Program-made: the position numbers and the translations under genes
From: Todiramphus chloris collaris
Lineage: Eukaryota; Chordata; Aves; Coraciiformes; Alcedinidae
Length of the DNA: 64,000 nucleotides
NCBI GenBank assembly: GCA_025345505.1
Contig: JANVCC010000077.1
Coordinates: 9,789,163-9,853,162 of the forward strand
Direction of reading: 5' to 3'
Shown: in pieces, positions 53,301 through 64,000 of the stretch
Numbering within the stretch: the first letter of the stretch is position 1
Layout of the letters: the number at the start of each line of letters is the position of its first letter
The notes under the pieces: generated by a model
Told to the model about the DNA's origin: nothing
Databases searched by the model: none
The model's input: the letters and a program-made list of their open reading frames with translations, nothing else

Positions 53301-55074
53301 AAAGCAATGGAGAATTCAGATACAATGGTACGTTCTAGGTTGTAATGCTAATTTATTTTCACGGGTGAGAATTTGAGCTCCCTAATCACCTTTTATGTTC
53401 AGTGGTAAAGCAGTCACAGATTGTCAGTGTAGGCCATTTACTTACTTGGTTTAAATATAAACGTAGGTATTTTAGTTCAGCCACACCTAAATCCACGAGA
53501 GCTGGATTTTTCCAAAAATTGCTGTGTATGTGCACAAATAAGCGAAGGGGGTGGCAGGGAGAGGAAAATGCAGATCTCACATATTCCGGTTTTCTACTAA
53601 GATTTCAAAACTAATCTCAATTTCAAGAGATTGCTGATTTGATGACTGTTAGATCTGTAGTAATCCCAGGGATTGTCTCTAATCGCTACAGCTAATAAGA
53701 TTGACATAGTAACCTCTGCACGTAAATACTCTAAAGATTAAATCAGTAAAAATAAGCACTAACCAAGAAAAAAAAAGAAAAGCCATGTCCTGAAAACAGG
53801 AGTGGGGTGAGAATAGCCCAAAATGTGACTAAAACTCAGCGAAAGAGTTGGCTTTTCAAGAAACACCAGCTCTTGGTGATATCCAAAGGATGAAATCTTG
53901 ACCATGGTGCAGTCAGCTGCAGCAAATCTTACTGACCAAGTCAGGTGAGGGTTTTGTTCTAAGGTCCTGTCTTAGAAAACTGCTTGTAGGGTTGATTTTA
54001 GTGAGCACTGGCAGGAGTTGGTGGGTTGAAGTTTAATGTCTTTTTGAGAGTTGATTGGTGCTTGTAATCTGCAGTAGCTTGAAAACAAGAACTGAACTCT
54101 TCAGCACGGTGATTTTTTTTTAAATTATTTATTTTAAAATGGCAAAATTCCCCAAAGCACAGGCAAGATTAATCATCTGGTGTGTGTGAAAACTGCACCT
54201 CTAGAAGTACAGAAAATTATGTGTTAGGTTACTTGTTCTTTAGAAGGAAATAATGAGCATTATTGATTGTGTCTCAACATAAACTTGCCTTGCTCACCAG
54301 GTTTCTCAGCAGCAAGTCCCACCTCAGGAGCCACCAAGACCATTCCCACCACCTGAAATCAAACCTGAAAACAAGGCAGTCCCACCACCTGAAGCTGAGG
54401 CACCGTCATCATATATCCCAATTCAGGTCACCCACCAAGAACCTGATCCTAAACTACCACCCCAGAAGCCTCCACCCATGGCAGAAAAAGCTGATAAAAA
54501 GGTTCCCTGCCCAGCCAAGGTTGTTCCCCCACAGGAAAGGCCTCCTCCTGAAGAAGCAGTAGCACCGAAGACAACGGAAACAGGAGAACCTCAAAAGCAT
54601 CCTGGTGTTTTGAAAGTAGAGGCAATTCTGGAGAAAGTACAAATGCTTGAGCAGGCAGTCGACTCCTTTGAAGGCAAGAAAACTGACAAAAAATACTTGA
54701 TGATTGAAGAGTATTTGACTAAAGAGTTGCTAGCCCTAGACTCAGTGGACCCTGAGGGTCGTGCGGATGTGCGCCAGGCCAGGAGAGATGGTGTAAGGAA
54801 GGTCCAGAACATTTTGGAAAAACTTGAGCAGAAAGCAGAAGATGTCCCAGAACCTGTTCAAGTTGATGGACTTCAGCCAAATTTGCCAGAGGCTAAGCCA
54901 CCACAGGAAATCATGGAGATTGAACCTGTGGTAGTCAAGAGCAAGGGAGATACCAGTAATAAAGATGCTAAGGAGCAAACCAAAATGGAAAGACATCAGC
55001 CTGAAACGAAGGAAGAAGTGTTTACCAATCTCGCCACCACGACAAACACATCTAGTAATCCAACTGAACCATAG
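38212..55074 (+). CDS. BAG3: BAG3 Hsp70 co-chaperone, complete coding gene, 4 exons
   Basis: Four plus-strand exons join with all introns in phase 0 into a 562-aa protein (human 575). The order is: WW domain at about residues 21-54 (W25, W48, P51), which binds PPxY partners such as SYNPO2; first IPV motif at 95-97 ([11 protein letters not shown]) and second at 212-214, which bind small heat-shock proteins HSPB6/HSPB8; a degenerate third motif YIPIQV at 343-348; a proline-rich PxxP region; and the BAG domain at about 409-486, which binds the Hsp70 ATPase domain and acts as a nucleotide-exchange factor. BAG3 drives chaperone-assisted selective autophagy and is essential in heart and skeletal muscle. 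The human RSQS motifs (S136, S173) are not preserved. The start lies in a GCCATG context with G at -3. Confidence 0.97.
38418..38454 (+). other. Potential G-quadruplex just inside BAG3 intron 1
   Basis: Four G tracts (5, 5, 8 and 4 G) with short loops lie 30-66 nt after the exon 1 donor on the transcribed-RNA-like strand. This pattern fits a DNA or RNA G-quadruplex. Folding is inferred from sequence only. Confidence 0.55.
38694..38793. other. Assembly gap (100 N)
   Basis: Exactly 100 N, the usual placeholder for a gap of unknown length. It is preceded by a 17-A tract and CAAACCAATCCC and followed by a run of 20 C (38795-38814), so the flanks may themselves be unreliable. Confidence 0.99.
38795..38814. 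repeat. Poly-C run (20 C) at the gap edge
   Basis: Twenty consecutive C directly follow the gap. It probably contributed to the assembly break and may be a read-end artefact. Confidence 0.85.
42303..42360. repeat. AT-rich low-complexity tract
   Basis: A nearly pure A/T stretch with TATATATA and related motifs in BAG3 intron 1. Simple-sequence DNA. Confidence 0.7.
47880..48260. promoter_or_regulatory. Second CpG-rich patch within BAG3 intron 1
   Basis: About 380 bp is clearly richer in GC and CpG than the surrounding intron, which is unusual this deep in an AT-rich avian intron. It contains a TATA/MEF2-like sequence, CCTTTTTATAGCC, at 47902-47914 and then GC-rich DNA. An internal promoter or enhancer is possible. 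No conserved coding sequence is visible in it. Confidence 0.35.
49736..50092 (+). CDS. BAG3: BAG3 coding exon 2 (first IPV motif)
   Basis: The exon is 357 nt and encodes residues 60-178. It includes [17 protein letters not shown] with the first IPV motif at 95-97, and the conserved QTDKQCGQ block followed by an alanine run. The region matching human RSQSP (S136) reads QAQPPLKG here. The acceptor is TTTCTAG and the donor GTAACT. Phase 0 on both sides makes it skippable without a frameshift. Confidence 0.96.
50093..52216 (+). other. BAG3 intron 2
   Basis: A 2.1-kb GT-AG intron with no recognisable gene, RNA or mobile element. Confidence 0.8.
52217..52597 (+). CDS. BAG3: BAG3 coding exon 3 (second IPV motif)
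   Basis: The exon is 381 nt and encodes residues 179-305. It carries [17 protein letters not shown] with the second IPV motif at 212-214. P213 corresponds to human P209, the position of the myofibrillar-myopathy change P209L. It also has the conserved [12 protein letters not shown] block and an RAQSP motif at 263-267. Acceptor CATGGCAG, donor GTACGT; both phases are 0. Confidence 0.96.
52598..54300 (+). other. BAG3 intron 3
   Basis: A 1.7-kb intron. The open frame of exon 3 continues about 300 nt into it, so retention would give a protein truncated before the BAG domain. An AT-rich tract lies at 52741-52790. Nothing else is recognisable. Confidence 0.8.
52741..52790. repeat. AT-rich microsatellite tract
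   Basis: ATATATATATATAT followed by AATAAAATAATAA units, in BAG3 intron 3. Confidence 0.8.
54301..55074 (+). CDS. BAG3: BAG3 coding exon 4 (proline-rich region, BAG domain, stop)
   Basis: This last exon follows acceptor GCTCACCAG and encodes residues 306-562, stopping at TAG 55072-55074. A PxxP-rich stretch with YIPIQV at 343-348 is followed by the BAG domain at about 409-486 ([46 protein letters not shown]), which is nearly identical to human. The acidic, low-complexity tail is more divergent, as is usual for this family. The caspase-site region KEVD of human BAG3 reads HQEPD here. Confidence 0.97.
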   Translation, partial: VSQQQVPPQEPPRPFPPPEIKPENKAVPPPEAEAPSSYIPIQVTHQEPDPKLPPQKPPPMAEKADKKVPCPAKVVPPQERPPPEEAVAPKTTETGEPQKHPGVLKVEAILEKVQMLEQAVDSFEGKKTDKKYLMIEEYLTKELLALDSVDPEGRADVRQARRDGVRKVQNILEKLEQKAEDVPEPVQVDGLQPNLPEAKPPQEIMEIEPVVVKSKGDTSNKDAKEQTKMERHQPETKEEVFTNLATTTNTSSNPTEP

Positions 55075-55289
55075 CCACGTGCTGAAATTAAAATCTCTCA
55101 GACTCGCTAACTTAAAGTGTGTTTAAGTGAATTTTAAGTTGCATGCGTTTCCAGAGCTCTTTTCAACTGGTTTTTAATCAACATAGCAGCTTGGGACACA
55201 GTAACCACTTTGTGGGGGAAGGAGGGAGTTAGAAAGAAAGTAATGCATTTATCTTTTATTCTTACAATATGTAGAAGACATGTTTCAAA

Positions 55290-55295
55290 AATAAA
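55290..55295 (+). terminator. Proximal BAG3 polyadenylation signal
   Basis: AATAAA 215 nt after the stop codon. It may give a short 3'UTR form. Confidence 0.45.
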
Positions 55296-55602
55296 CCCTG
55301 TACATAAATCACTTCTAGATCAGCTGAGTGGTTAAAAAAACAAACAAACCAACAGCTACTTCAGGGTTAATATTGATGCGTGTTGTTTAGGGTGTATTCT
55401 TTTGCAGGTGATTTTTGTAAAATCAGTGGCCTGCATTGTCAGAATACCAGTCCTTCTGTAAGTATAGCCACTCTTAATAATAATGTTTTTATTTTTAATG
55501 TTCACAGTTGGGCACTTTAAGTAATGATGAATGGAAAGTGTGTAAGAAACTGTAGGGATATTTATATGTGTGGAGGACTTCGATGCTATATTTTAAGAGG
55601 GA

Positions 55603-55608
55603 AATAAA
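55603..55608 (+). terminator. Main BAG3 polyadenylation signal
   Basis: AATAAA about 530 nt after the stop, followed by a T/G-rich stretch (TTTAGTCTTGTGATTTT) suitable as a downstream element. This is the likeliest end of the BAG3 mRNA. Confidence 0.65.
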
Positions 55609-58600
55609 ATAATATAGAAGCCTAATTTAGTCTTGTGATTTTATAAGCTGGGACCGTAAGGGCAGTAACCAGGTTCAGATACATTTCTGAACAGATTTCT
55701 TCTGGTACACCACAGCTGCTTTCCCATGAAGACCAAGATGTGCCTTTCTCTATTTACATGCTCTCTTTTCGTCTTGTTGCTGTATCACATGTGGACTGAG
55801 GAAAGAATTTGGCTTAGCCTTTGGGAGTGAACATTTAATAGAAAAACTTAACAAGATTAAGAAATCCATCTCTACTCCTGTTGTCTTACTGCTTTACAGC
55901 AGCTTAACTTGTTCAGCATAGTCATTAGTCTTTTATTAACAGCTACTTCTGGATTTCCAGCCAAGCACACTTCATGTTGATAGAGCCAGTATGATTAAGA
56001 GGTAGTCCTCTCTTTTTGTGAATAGTTAAGCAACACTTCATGCCTCTTCTAAGTGGTTAGCAACTTGTGCTTAAGCAAGGGACATAAAACATTTCAGCTA
56101 CATCCATGTAAAATGAAAACAGCAGAGCCAGAGGAGCACAGAACGAATGCAAGGGAGGAGTCTTAACCAAACTCCAGAAGTTACCTTTGACTTGCATTTG
56201 TGGAATGAACAAATAGATTTTTACCTGATAGCATGTTCACAGCACATGAAGAAAACTAATAGCTGCTCAAGGCAATTGATTACCTATTGAATTACACTCT
56301 GAATCATGAGATTAAATTGGAAATTAAGTTTAAACCCACCTGAAAACCTGGTTTTAAGAGGCAGGTTAAGAGCGGTCATCAAGAACCACCACTATTTTAA
56401 AATTACAACACAGCACACACATTGTAGTGCAGCCAGTATTATGAAATCACTGGGTTGGGACTGCTTAGTTGTAGGTAGAAGGTTGATGCTTCTTTTAGTT
56501 TCATTTTGATAGTAATGACATCATGTAAGAATACTCAATGTCTTGTAACCATTTGGCGACTTGAGCTTTTGGAGCAGCATTGTGGGCATTCTTACAGAAG
56601 AGGTGTGAAAGTTCATCCTCCTGCATAATTCTTGCATGAGCTCACTTCAGCGACACATTCTTCCTACTGGATTGCGTTTCGGTTGAGGACGCACATCTCT
56701 GGCCTCATGTAACAAAAATACTTCAATTGAGGAAAATCAGCTGCAGGTTCTTATGATTAAGCTACAAGCAGAGTCTGGGGGAGGTGTGAGGCTCTTCCTC
56801 TTTCTGTTTTCTCTTAGTAGCCCACTAAAGCAATTGAGATCAAAACTACCTCATTAGCTGACATGGCAGTGTGGAAATTCAGTCATAAAAACATACCATT
56901 TACAGGGAGTTAGACAGGTGCTGCTATCCTTTTAAAACATGTCATCTGCTGCTAATGGAGCCTGATTCATGTTATACTATTTAATGTTGGTCAGAGTAGG
57001 TGGAGTCAAATGTAATGACAACTGCTTGCTTGTGTTTCTTTTTTTTTTAAAAGAAAAGCTAGAGGTAGAGTTACACTCTGGTGAGTGGTACTTTAAAAGG
57101 TGATTATTAAAGTCAGTGATATTACTGCAGAATTAGGTACCACTCAAAATGAAGCAAGGTTTCATGATCTGGCCTAATAAGGGAAAGTGCATTTGGCTGC
57201 CCTGGAGCTGCCTAGCTGGAAGACTGGTGCTCTGAGTCATAGTCTCTCTTTGTTTCCTCTGTTGCTCAAGAGTAAACTACACCCAGCCCAGCATATATGT
57301 CCTGACACATCAGCATAGCTCCAAATTCTGCATGTGGGCTGGGAGGAGGGAGTAGTGAATCAGGAAGCAGGTGAAGATTCCCACCCATTCCCTGTAAGCT
57401 TCTGAGGTACTCCTTGCAGAGCCCACTTGCTTCCTCGCATGGGTACCAGGGATGTGGGTAGCTGGTGGAGGACAGGAATAAGATCCTTCGTTAACTTGCA
57501 CTGCTGCAGTGTGGTACTTCCTGGTCTGTGGTTTGACCCAGGGTAAGTAACTGTGGAAACCTGGCTTTGAAACTTGGGTAGAAAAGTACTTAGGGTTTTA
57601 ATACTAGTGATAACAATGCCATTACATTGGGTTACTTTTCAAATCCAGCAATGTATGACAGACAGCAAATTTGCTGTTAAATACAAGGTGTTCAAATGTA
57701 AACACAGCATTTGCAGTAGCCATTTAAACAAAAAAGAAGAACAAAAACCCCCAATACCCAGAAGATTTTCTTTAAGGAAAAACAAAGCTGCCTGTAACTT
57801 AGTTTGAGTAAACATCACACAATTTATTCAAGAATTATGTAATACCTTAGTCAGTCAAAGACACTGTTTCAACTCACTTCAAGGTAGCTAGAGGTTTCTA
57901 TGAAAAGCCTGAACACAGAATCACACTAAAAGCTGAGGGTATTTTCTGATTGCACTATCTTGTCCAGCTAGTGCTATTTTAAATGCCAGTAGTGGCCCGT
58001 TCTCTATATTTAAACTCTCACAGCAGTGAGGCATTGTGTTTCCTATAAATAGAGCATTTTGACTATTCACACACGTCCAAATCATAGCATACCCCGAGGA
58101 AGGGGCAGCAGGTAGTTGCGTTGCCCCAAGAGCGTGCTAAAGCAGAGCTGGGGCACTCGCTGGTGTCCGGTTCCTCCCTTTCTCCAGTGGGAGGTCCAAG
58201 GACTTTATCTGGGCTATGTTTTACCTCCCGCTTCGTCTTGGCTCAGCTGTGTTTGCAGACAGCTTGGGGAAGGTAAGGAGTACAAGTGAAACCATCCAGA
58301 AGGCAGGAAAGCAACAGAGCACACAGTTTGTAGAAGCAGGTCATTCCCCTGTGCTCCGGTAGCAGTGTAGGCTGGCCGAGGAAAGCCCTGGTCTCAAACC
58401 CAGTATCCTCAGTGTGGGTACCATGTGGCACTTTTTCCTTTTAAAATGATACCTGAAATCATTTTTAAAAAGGTGGTGGCTGCCATGTAGCTGCTGGAGA
58501 GGACAAAGGCTGATCAAGGTATGTTTATGAGAAGATGTTAATGTGCTAGGTTTTCAGTCTGCCTCCTTAGATGTGCCTGTGTTGATCTTTTGAATATGCA

Positions 58601-61325
58601 GGTAACGAAGTAAGGCACTACTGCGTCGTGACCTGAACTCACATGTACACAAACACGAGGGTGAAATGGGGTTAGACTAAAGGACTAGTTATGGGCAGTG
58701 ACTTCTGTGCTGCTCATTCTGTTGTGTCCAAGAATGAAATGCAAGTGTCTCAGAAAACTAAAATCTAAATAGTTGACTTTAAACGTTTAATACCAGATCA
58801 ATCTTTGGGTGTATTACAAAAGCTAACACTGATCAATAACATAGTTTTTCTGACAAGCAAATCCAGCCCTTTTGGACCACTGGGGTACAGGAGGGGTTAG
58901 CTTTATGAAAAACTAATCTGTAGAAAAAACTAATCAGAAGCTAATCTGAGCTCGTAGCGCTGGCTGTACAGACTGAAGCCATAATTTAACTATACAAAAT
59001 ACGATTTCCTGGAGCCTTTACATAGATACTAAGACTCAAAATCTAAATTTCTCTGGATATAATGAATATATAATATTAATGAAATAGGAACACAATCGTT
59101 TTAGCACTAGATACAATGATCTTGGCACTTTCACCTTCTGTTTATGTGGGTAGGAGTGTCCCAGAATGGTACACAGGAGATCCAAATGAACTAGTCTATT
59201 TACTTTCCTTTTAAGACAAAACATTTACTTAAAGATAAATGGGCGACACTAAGAATGGGTGACATTCTGTGACATTAGCCTTGCTGCACAAGGGAAGAGC
59301 CTTTTATCCCAGATAATTTGGATTTCCTAGCTCTACACAAACAACCCCCTGACAGGATTGTACATGGTGTCAGTGCACGCTCCCGTGAACCACCAAGTGA
59401 ATGTGCACAGTCTGTCCACTCTTTGTAACACTAGATACAAATGTAATCGTATGCCAGCCAGTGCAATCCAAAGCAGGAGTTATTTTAAGATGGGTAAGGA
59501 GCTGGTTACAAAGCAGTGGAACGTAGCAATTGTCAGTCAAATACCTTTTAGGAATTTATAAATAAGCAAGTCGATGAAATAAAAGAGGGTAAAAATTAGA
59601 GGCTAGTTTAGTTGCTACCTACCAGAATTTTCACTGCTGTTTCCAGAAGCTGGGAAAGTGCAGGAAAGGAAGGAAGAGGTCCAGCCTTCAGTACCCATAT
59701 GCTCCTGCACCAGCAAACTGCAGGGCAAGAAGAAGTAGAGGATCTTACGTTAAAAGAAAAAAAAGAAAAGTGTGTTTGCTATGCATATTTCAGAAAAGAA
59801 TTCCAAAGGACACCAATCTATAAAGATGCACTTCACATTTCAGAGTTGAACGTGGAACGTGGAGTTGGTCATCTCTGGTCCCTTACATCTGACATCTCTT
59901 CAAGGACTGTGCAGTATTCTGTGACATGCTCCACGGCCAATACAGAAATCGCTGTTAGAAGGTGCACTAACTGATAATGTTGTTGGAAGTCTCGGTGAAA
60001 AGTCTGGAGACTGAACAGGCATGAAAATAAGGGTAGCTTCTCCTGATGAGAAATGGTTATCTTTTCTAGGAATGAGGGGAGCAGGCAGGAGAAGGTAACA
60101 AGCTTAGACCTGTTGCTGCTTCTGGTACATCTACTCACTGAACAGAGGGTCTGTCTGCAGGGCTGTTCAGCTGCCTTCACAAACAGAATTAAGAAATGGG
60201 GGGTTATCTTAGAACAGTACAAGAAACACACTGAATAAAGCAACAAAGGGGTATGGAATTTTGTCTGGCTTTATGGTATTTCTGCAGCACCTGACAGAGA
60301 CCAGATTAGATTTGCAAAATCATCTACATAGATCACTGGAAGCCCTGATTTATTTTTCATTGTGTAGTGATCTTTGAGTTCCCATCCATTTCTGTCTCAT
60401 CAGGAAAGCTCAGCTCCTTCCATTTGCAGAAATGAGCTATGTTTGGAGTAATTCTCTTGTGCCTTTCCCCCAGGGTTGGTAGGCAGATGTATGTTTTCTG
60501 CAGCAAAGCGTATGAGTCAGTAGTCTCTCTTGCCTCTTGAAGTGCACAGCTCAGACTGTAAAATCTGTTAGGAAGAGCTATCACATTTAACCCAGAGCAT
60601 GTGTTTCAATTTTATTAAAATTGAGATTAAACCAAGGAAAACCTAAAGCAGTGCTGCCCAGCAGCCAAAAATCAGGAGATTTTTCCTTCCAAAGTATCGA
60701 TGAAATGATAACATATATCCTTAGTTAAGCATTTCAGTAAGTGTTGGTGATTAATTGGGCCCCAGGACCTTCCCTCAGTGTCATCATTTCTGATGAGCTC
60801 TTGTCCCATCTCCATTCCTGCTCTCCTCAAATGCCTTTCCAACTACCTTGACACCTCTTTCTTCCTCTTGACCTACTACCTCTTAGGAAAGAGTGAGGCA
60901 GAGCAGATTTGCATGTGAAGATTTCTTCTAAAAATTTAGAGAGCTCAGTCAAAGAAAGCTGGGGGTTCAACTTTAATTCATCTCTCCAATTAAAGATGAT
61001 CTTGACCTTCAGCTTTTAAATTCAAATATTTACCAGAAGTTCTGTATGCCTGCGTACTGGGAATAAAGACAACACTTTAAGATGGAACGTGCCCAGAAGC
61101 ATGAGGACAAAAATTAAGGTAGTTGTATTTCAATCCAGATTGGGCTTCTCTCCACCCAAAACACTGAAATCATATAACTGACTTTAAAACTTCAGAATTC
61201 TGTACTTTTGAACATCTGCAATGGGTGCACACAGAAGCACAACCAAAATTTAAATGATCCTATTTAAGTATTTTCTTCAGATTTGAAGATTGCACAAAGA
61301 AAGAAAAAAAAATTGTTAGCAGAGC

Positions 61326-61372
61326 ATCATAGAATCAGAATGGTCGAGGTTGGAAGGGACTTCTGGAGATCA
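61326..61372 (-). mobile_element. CR1 LINE 3'-end fragment
   Basis: The plus strand shows ATCATAGAATCAGAATGG followed by GAGGTTGGAAGGGACTTCTGG, the reverse complement of the CR1 3' terminus. Only about 47 bp remains, so this copy is extremely 5'-truncated. Confidence 0.8.
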
Positions 61373-63149
61373 ATAAACCGCTTCTACAGCAGAGATATTT
61401 TATCATTCTTAACAATAGTTACTTCAATATGCTACTCTACTCTGAAAAAAAACTATCAGGACAGAAATTTAACTTTATGGGAATATTAGATTACACTGAA
61501 TAAAGGATATAAGGTAGAAAGGGTTGGATAACAGTATCATAAACAAATATTGCTGCCTAGAAACAGCAGGCATAGGCACATTAAAGTATTTAAAGTACCT
61601 TATATATTAACTACGTAGCAACAAGTCCCTGATTGCTTCAAGGAAAATATGCACTACAAGGAAAAGCAGAAATCATAGCAATCATTATTATTATTATACT
61701 TTTTATTTTTACACTAACAATTAGACACATCACTGTTGTTACCTAACACATAATTACATGCAAAGAGAATCCCTGCCTTAAATAGTTTATGCTTGACTAC
61801 ACTAAGAAACAATATATGGCTCTGAAATTACAGGAGACGTATTTGATAGAGCTGCGAAACCACTCTCTGCATCACTAAGTTCTAGTTCCTCCTCTGCCTC
61901 TGGTTTACGGTGTGTCCATAACAACTCACTCAGGTCCACACATTCCTATTTGAGTGCTTGCAATGAGAATATAGTTGTGCCAGAGCGCAGGCAAACAGAA
62001 GCTGGAACGAGCTACCTCACTGGGACAAGAGAAACAGGACAGGCTGTGAGTCTTACTTCCCTTGATGCTGTTCGTGTCACTTAATGTCCCTTTATGTTAC
62101 CCTCATAGCAACCTATGGTTGGTATGAGTAGCTCCCTGGAGTTAGAGCTTGGTGCTGCTGTGTCTTCTTGCACCACCATTACATGTTCCAAGCGTATGAG
62201 CCCCAAGGCAGAATTTCCTCCTGCAGCTGAAAGGACTCTGATGGAAAATGGCTTCCAGTAATAGTTAAACAAACTTTCTAATCTTGCATGTGCTCATGAC
62301 AGCAGTGAGTAAACATGTTGGCAGGATGCTTACATGCTGTGGTGGCAGGCTCTAGTAGATGCCTACATTCCTATGGGGTTTTTTTTAAGCTTAGAAAAGG
62401 AGTCAGGTTAATGCAGGTTTGCAGGGGGTGGAGGCTGTAGGTTCCTGCAGTTCTAGTTATAGCAACCAACACTGACATATCCAGAATTTTAAAAGCCAGA
62501 ATACTTCCAGATTTGGCTTCCAAACCAGGTTTTGCAGAAGCCTACTTGCACATGACACGCTCAGGCTTCACGTGAGACCAATAACCATTTCCAGTCTGAG
62601 ATCTACACAAAGACAGTAAACTCCTAGCAGAAGGCAGAGTTTGGTTTACAGTCTATAAACAAAACAAATTATTGGCTCATTTCTGCACCTCTGTATCCCA
62701 TAACCACAACTCTAATCCTCATTCCAAAGCTTAACTCTACCAACAATCCACATCCCTGAGTCTCTACATGCCTCAAAAGAAATACACGTCTGCAGACTTG
62801 GGCAGAACAAGCCTTGAATTTTTCCAGCAGCACTTCTAGACTGAACAGTAGCCTCAGGTCTTCATTTCCTGCAGGCTTGAAACCTGAGGGCAACAGTGGT
62901 AAATTAAAGTGGGAGAAACACTGAGCAAAGGCGTAGTTTCAAAGACCTTATTCTTGGTGACACCTACTTTTGAGATTATTTAACAGGTTAGCTTTAATAC
63001 AGTAGGCTTGGCTTTTGAATAGGAGGGAATGAATCAGAGCACTGCAAAATCAGGCCCTAGAAAATGTTCATCTAGAAAAGGTTTACAGCTTTTACACCTT
63101 CACTTGAATTTGTGCTGTTATCAAATGAGGAACGTGGAATTTAGCCACT

Positions 63150-63167
63150 TTTTTTTTTTTTTTTTGT
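63150..63167. repeat. Poly-T tract
   Basis: A run of about 18 T in the intergenic DNA downstream of BAG3. No associated element is recognisable. Confidence 0.8.
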
Positions 63168-63977
63168 GTATGTGTATTGAGCTTTCTTCTGATAAACAAG
63201 TACTTTATTTCTTTACCACAAGTCACTCTTTCTTGGTTTTGGCCATTCTTGAAAAATGCACTAGTGTTTAACTTGCAGAGGTGTTCTCAGACACCTGCCT
63301 CAGCTGGAGCCACAGCTGGAGGGTACAAACTGCCCCTTTGATGCCTGTGGTTTCTTAGCTTCAGGACACACTGCTTGGGAAGACTCGGTGACACCAGTTT
63401 AGCAAAGGATCTGTATGTAACTGGTGTGCAGAGAATAGTGATGGAAGAAGAAAACTTTGTGATGTTGGTTCTGGTTCTTAGCATTCCTTACGATCACCAC
63501 TCCAAGCATGTGGTGGTATTTTTGATTTTTGTCCCTAAGTTGTCCACTGGGAGCTCTGCATGGGTCTCCAGTAATTGTTGATGGAGCCTAGTCTGTCAGT
63601 GTAATCCACTCCTGATGCACACTCAGGGGCAGGAAAGTCAGGGAACTTTCCGTGTTTATGATTTTCCCTGTTCTGCTGGATTTTCTGTCTCAAGAACTGC
63701 AGAGCTGAAGCTTCCTTTGTTGCCAGAAGTTGGAACAGAATCTGAGTACATTTATATAAATGATGGAGGAAGAAAAGGCCAATGTTTGGATTCACTAATT
63801 TCAGGTGTGGCTCAAGCAGGTCATGTGCACAAGGCATGTCTTGGCAAAACCAAGCTCTGACAGTCTTTCAAATTTAAAATCTAATGAACTGAAGTTACTT
63901 GTGCTTGAGCTGAGAAACGTGTTTCTAACTAACTTTATTTGCTACATGGTGCTCTGATAAAGGCAAAATCCAATCAG

Positions 63978-64000
63978 TAGAATCACAGAATCATAGAATG
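63978..64000 (-). mobile_element. Start of a CR1 LINE 3' end, cut by the window edge
   Basis: The last bases read AGAATCACAGAATCATAGAA and TG, the tandem octamer tail of CR1 in reverse complement. The body of the element should continue beyond the window. Confidence 0.75.

Larger units (their letters stand above)
55075..55630 (+). other. BAG3: BAG3 3' untranslated region
   Basis: Sequence after the stop up to just beyond the second AATAAA. Its length of about 550 nt is close to the roughly 0.7 kb I recall for mammalian BAG3. A T-rich stretch (TAATGTTTTTATTTTTAATG) lies in its distal half. Confidence 0.75.
55631..64000. other. Intergenic DNA downstream of BAG3
   Basis: About 8.4 kb without a recognisable gene or CpG island. 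Two CR1 3'-end fragments are listed separately. In mammals INPP5F lies next in this direction on the same strand; its first exon is not visible here. Confidence 0.75.

Noticed and set aside
60605-60625. Perfect inverted repeat TCAATTTTA / TAAAATTGA
   Set aside because: Short AT-only palindromes are common in AT-rich DNA; no flanking structure suggests an RNA gene or terminator.
55631-64000. Search for INPP5F exon 1, expected next by mammalian gene order
   Set aside because: No CpG island and no matching N-terminal coding sequence was seen, so the gene probably starts beyond the window.

Overview
The window is vertebrate nuclear DNA, almost certainly from a bird. It holds two intron-rich genes whose exons spell recognisable vertebrate proteins, CpG islands at both promoters, several 3'-end fragments of the avian/reptilian LINE CR1, and one solo LTR that resembles an abundant avian endogenous-retrovirus LTR. 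No bacterial-type genes, operons or CRISPR arrays are present. The species cannot be fixed from the sequence alone. There is one 100-N assembly gap (38694-38793).

Region 1-21.3 kb: the minus-strand gene TIAL1 (TIAR, a nucleolysin-family RNA-binding protein with three RRMs and a Q-rich tail). I could follow 12 coding exons from the start codon at 20635 to the stop at 2982. All junctions are GT-AG, the phases are consistent, and the result is 371 aa. A tandem 3' splice site at exon 3 adds 17 in-frame residues (388 aa); the same insert is known in mammalian TIAL1. The 3'UTR runs down to at least about 1465, with several polyadenylation signals. The promoter lies in a CpG island (about 19.9-21.3 kb) with three ZNF143/SBS-like motifs within about 150 bp.

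Region 21.3-37.6 kb: non-coding intergenic DNA separating two divergent genes. It contains a truncated CR1 (21.4-21.9 kb), T/G-rich tracts and a solo LTR (34934-35366). I found no convincing gene here.

Region 37.6-55.6 kb: the plus-strand gene BAG3 (Hsp70 co-chaperone). Four coding exons (38212-38388, 49736-50092, 52217-52597, 54301-55074) give 562 aa: an N-terminal WW domain, two IPV motifs plus a degenerate third, a proline-rich region and a C-terminal BAG domain. The promoter CpG island carries heat-shock-element-like sites, as expected for an HSF1 target. The two RSQS 14-3-3 motifs of human BAG3 appear to be absent, while an RAQSP motif is present in exon 3.

Region 55.6-64 kb: non-coding DNA downstream of BAG3 with two more CR1 3'-end fragments. 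In mammals INPP5F follows BAG3 and RGS10 flanks TIAL1 on the other side; neither is visible here.

Both genes act in cell stress: TIAR in stress granules and translational silencing, BAG3 in Hsp70-dependent selective autophagy. Their adjacency is the ancestral vertebrate order, not a new system. I see no undescribed system. The most interesting points are regulatory or evolutionary: a coding insert that doubles as a polypyrimidine tract, an AUU microsatellite in a 98-nt TIAL1 intron, the SBS motif cluster, and the BAG3 14-3-3 motif changes.
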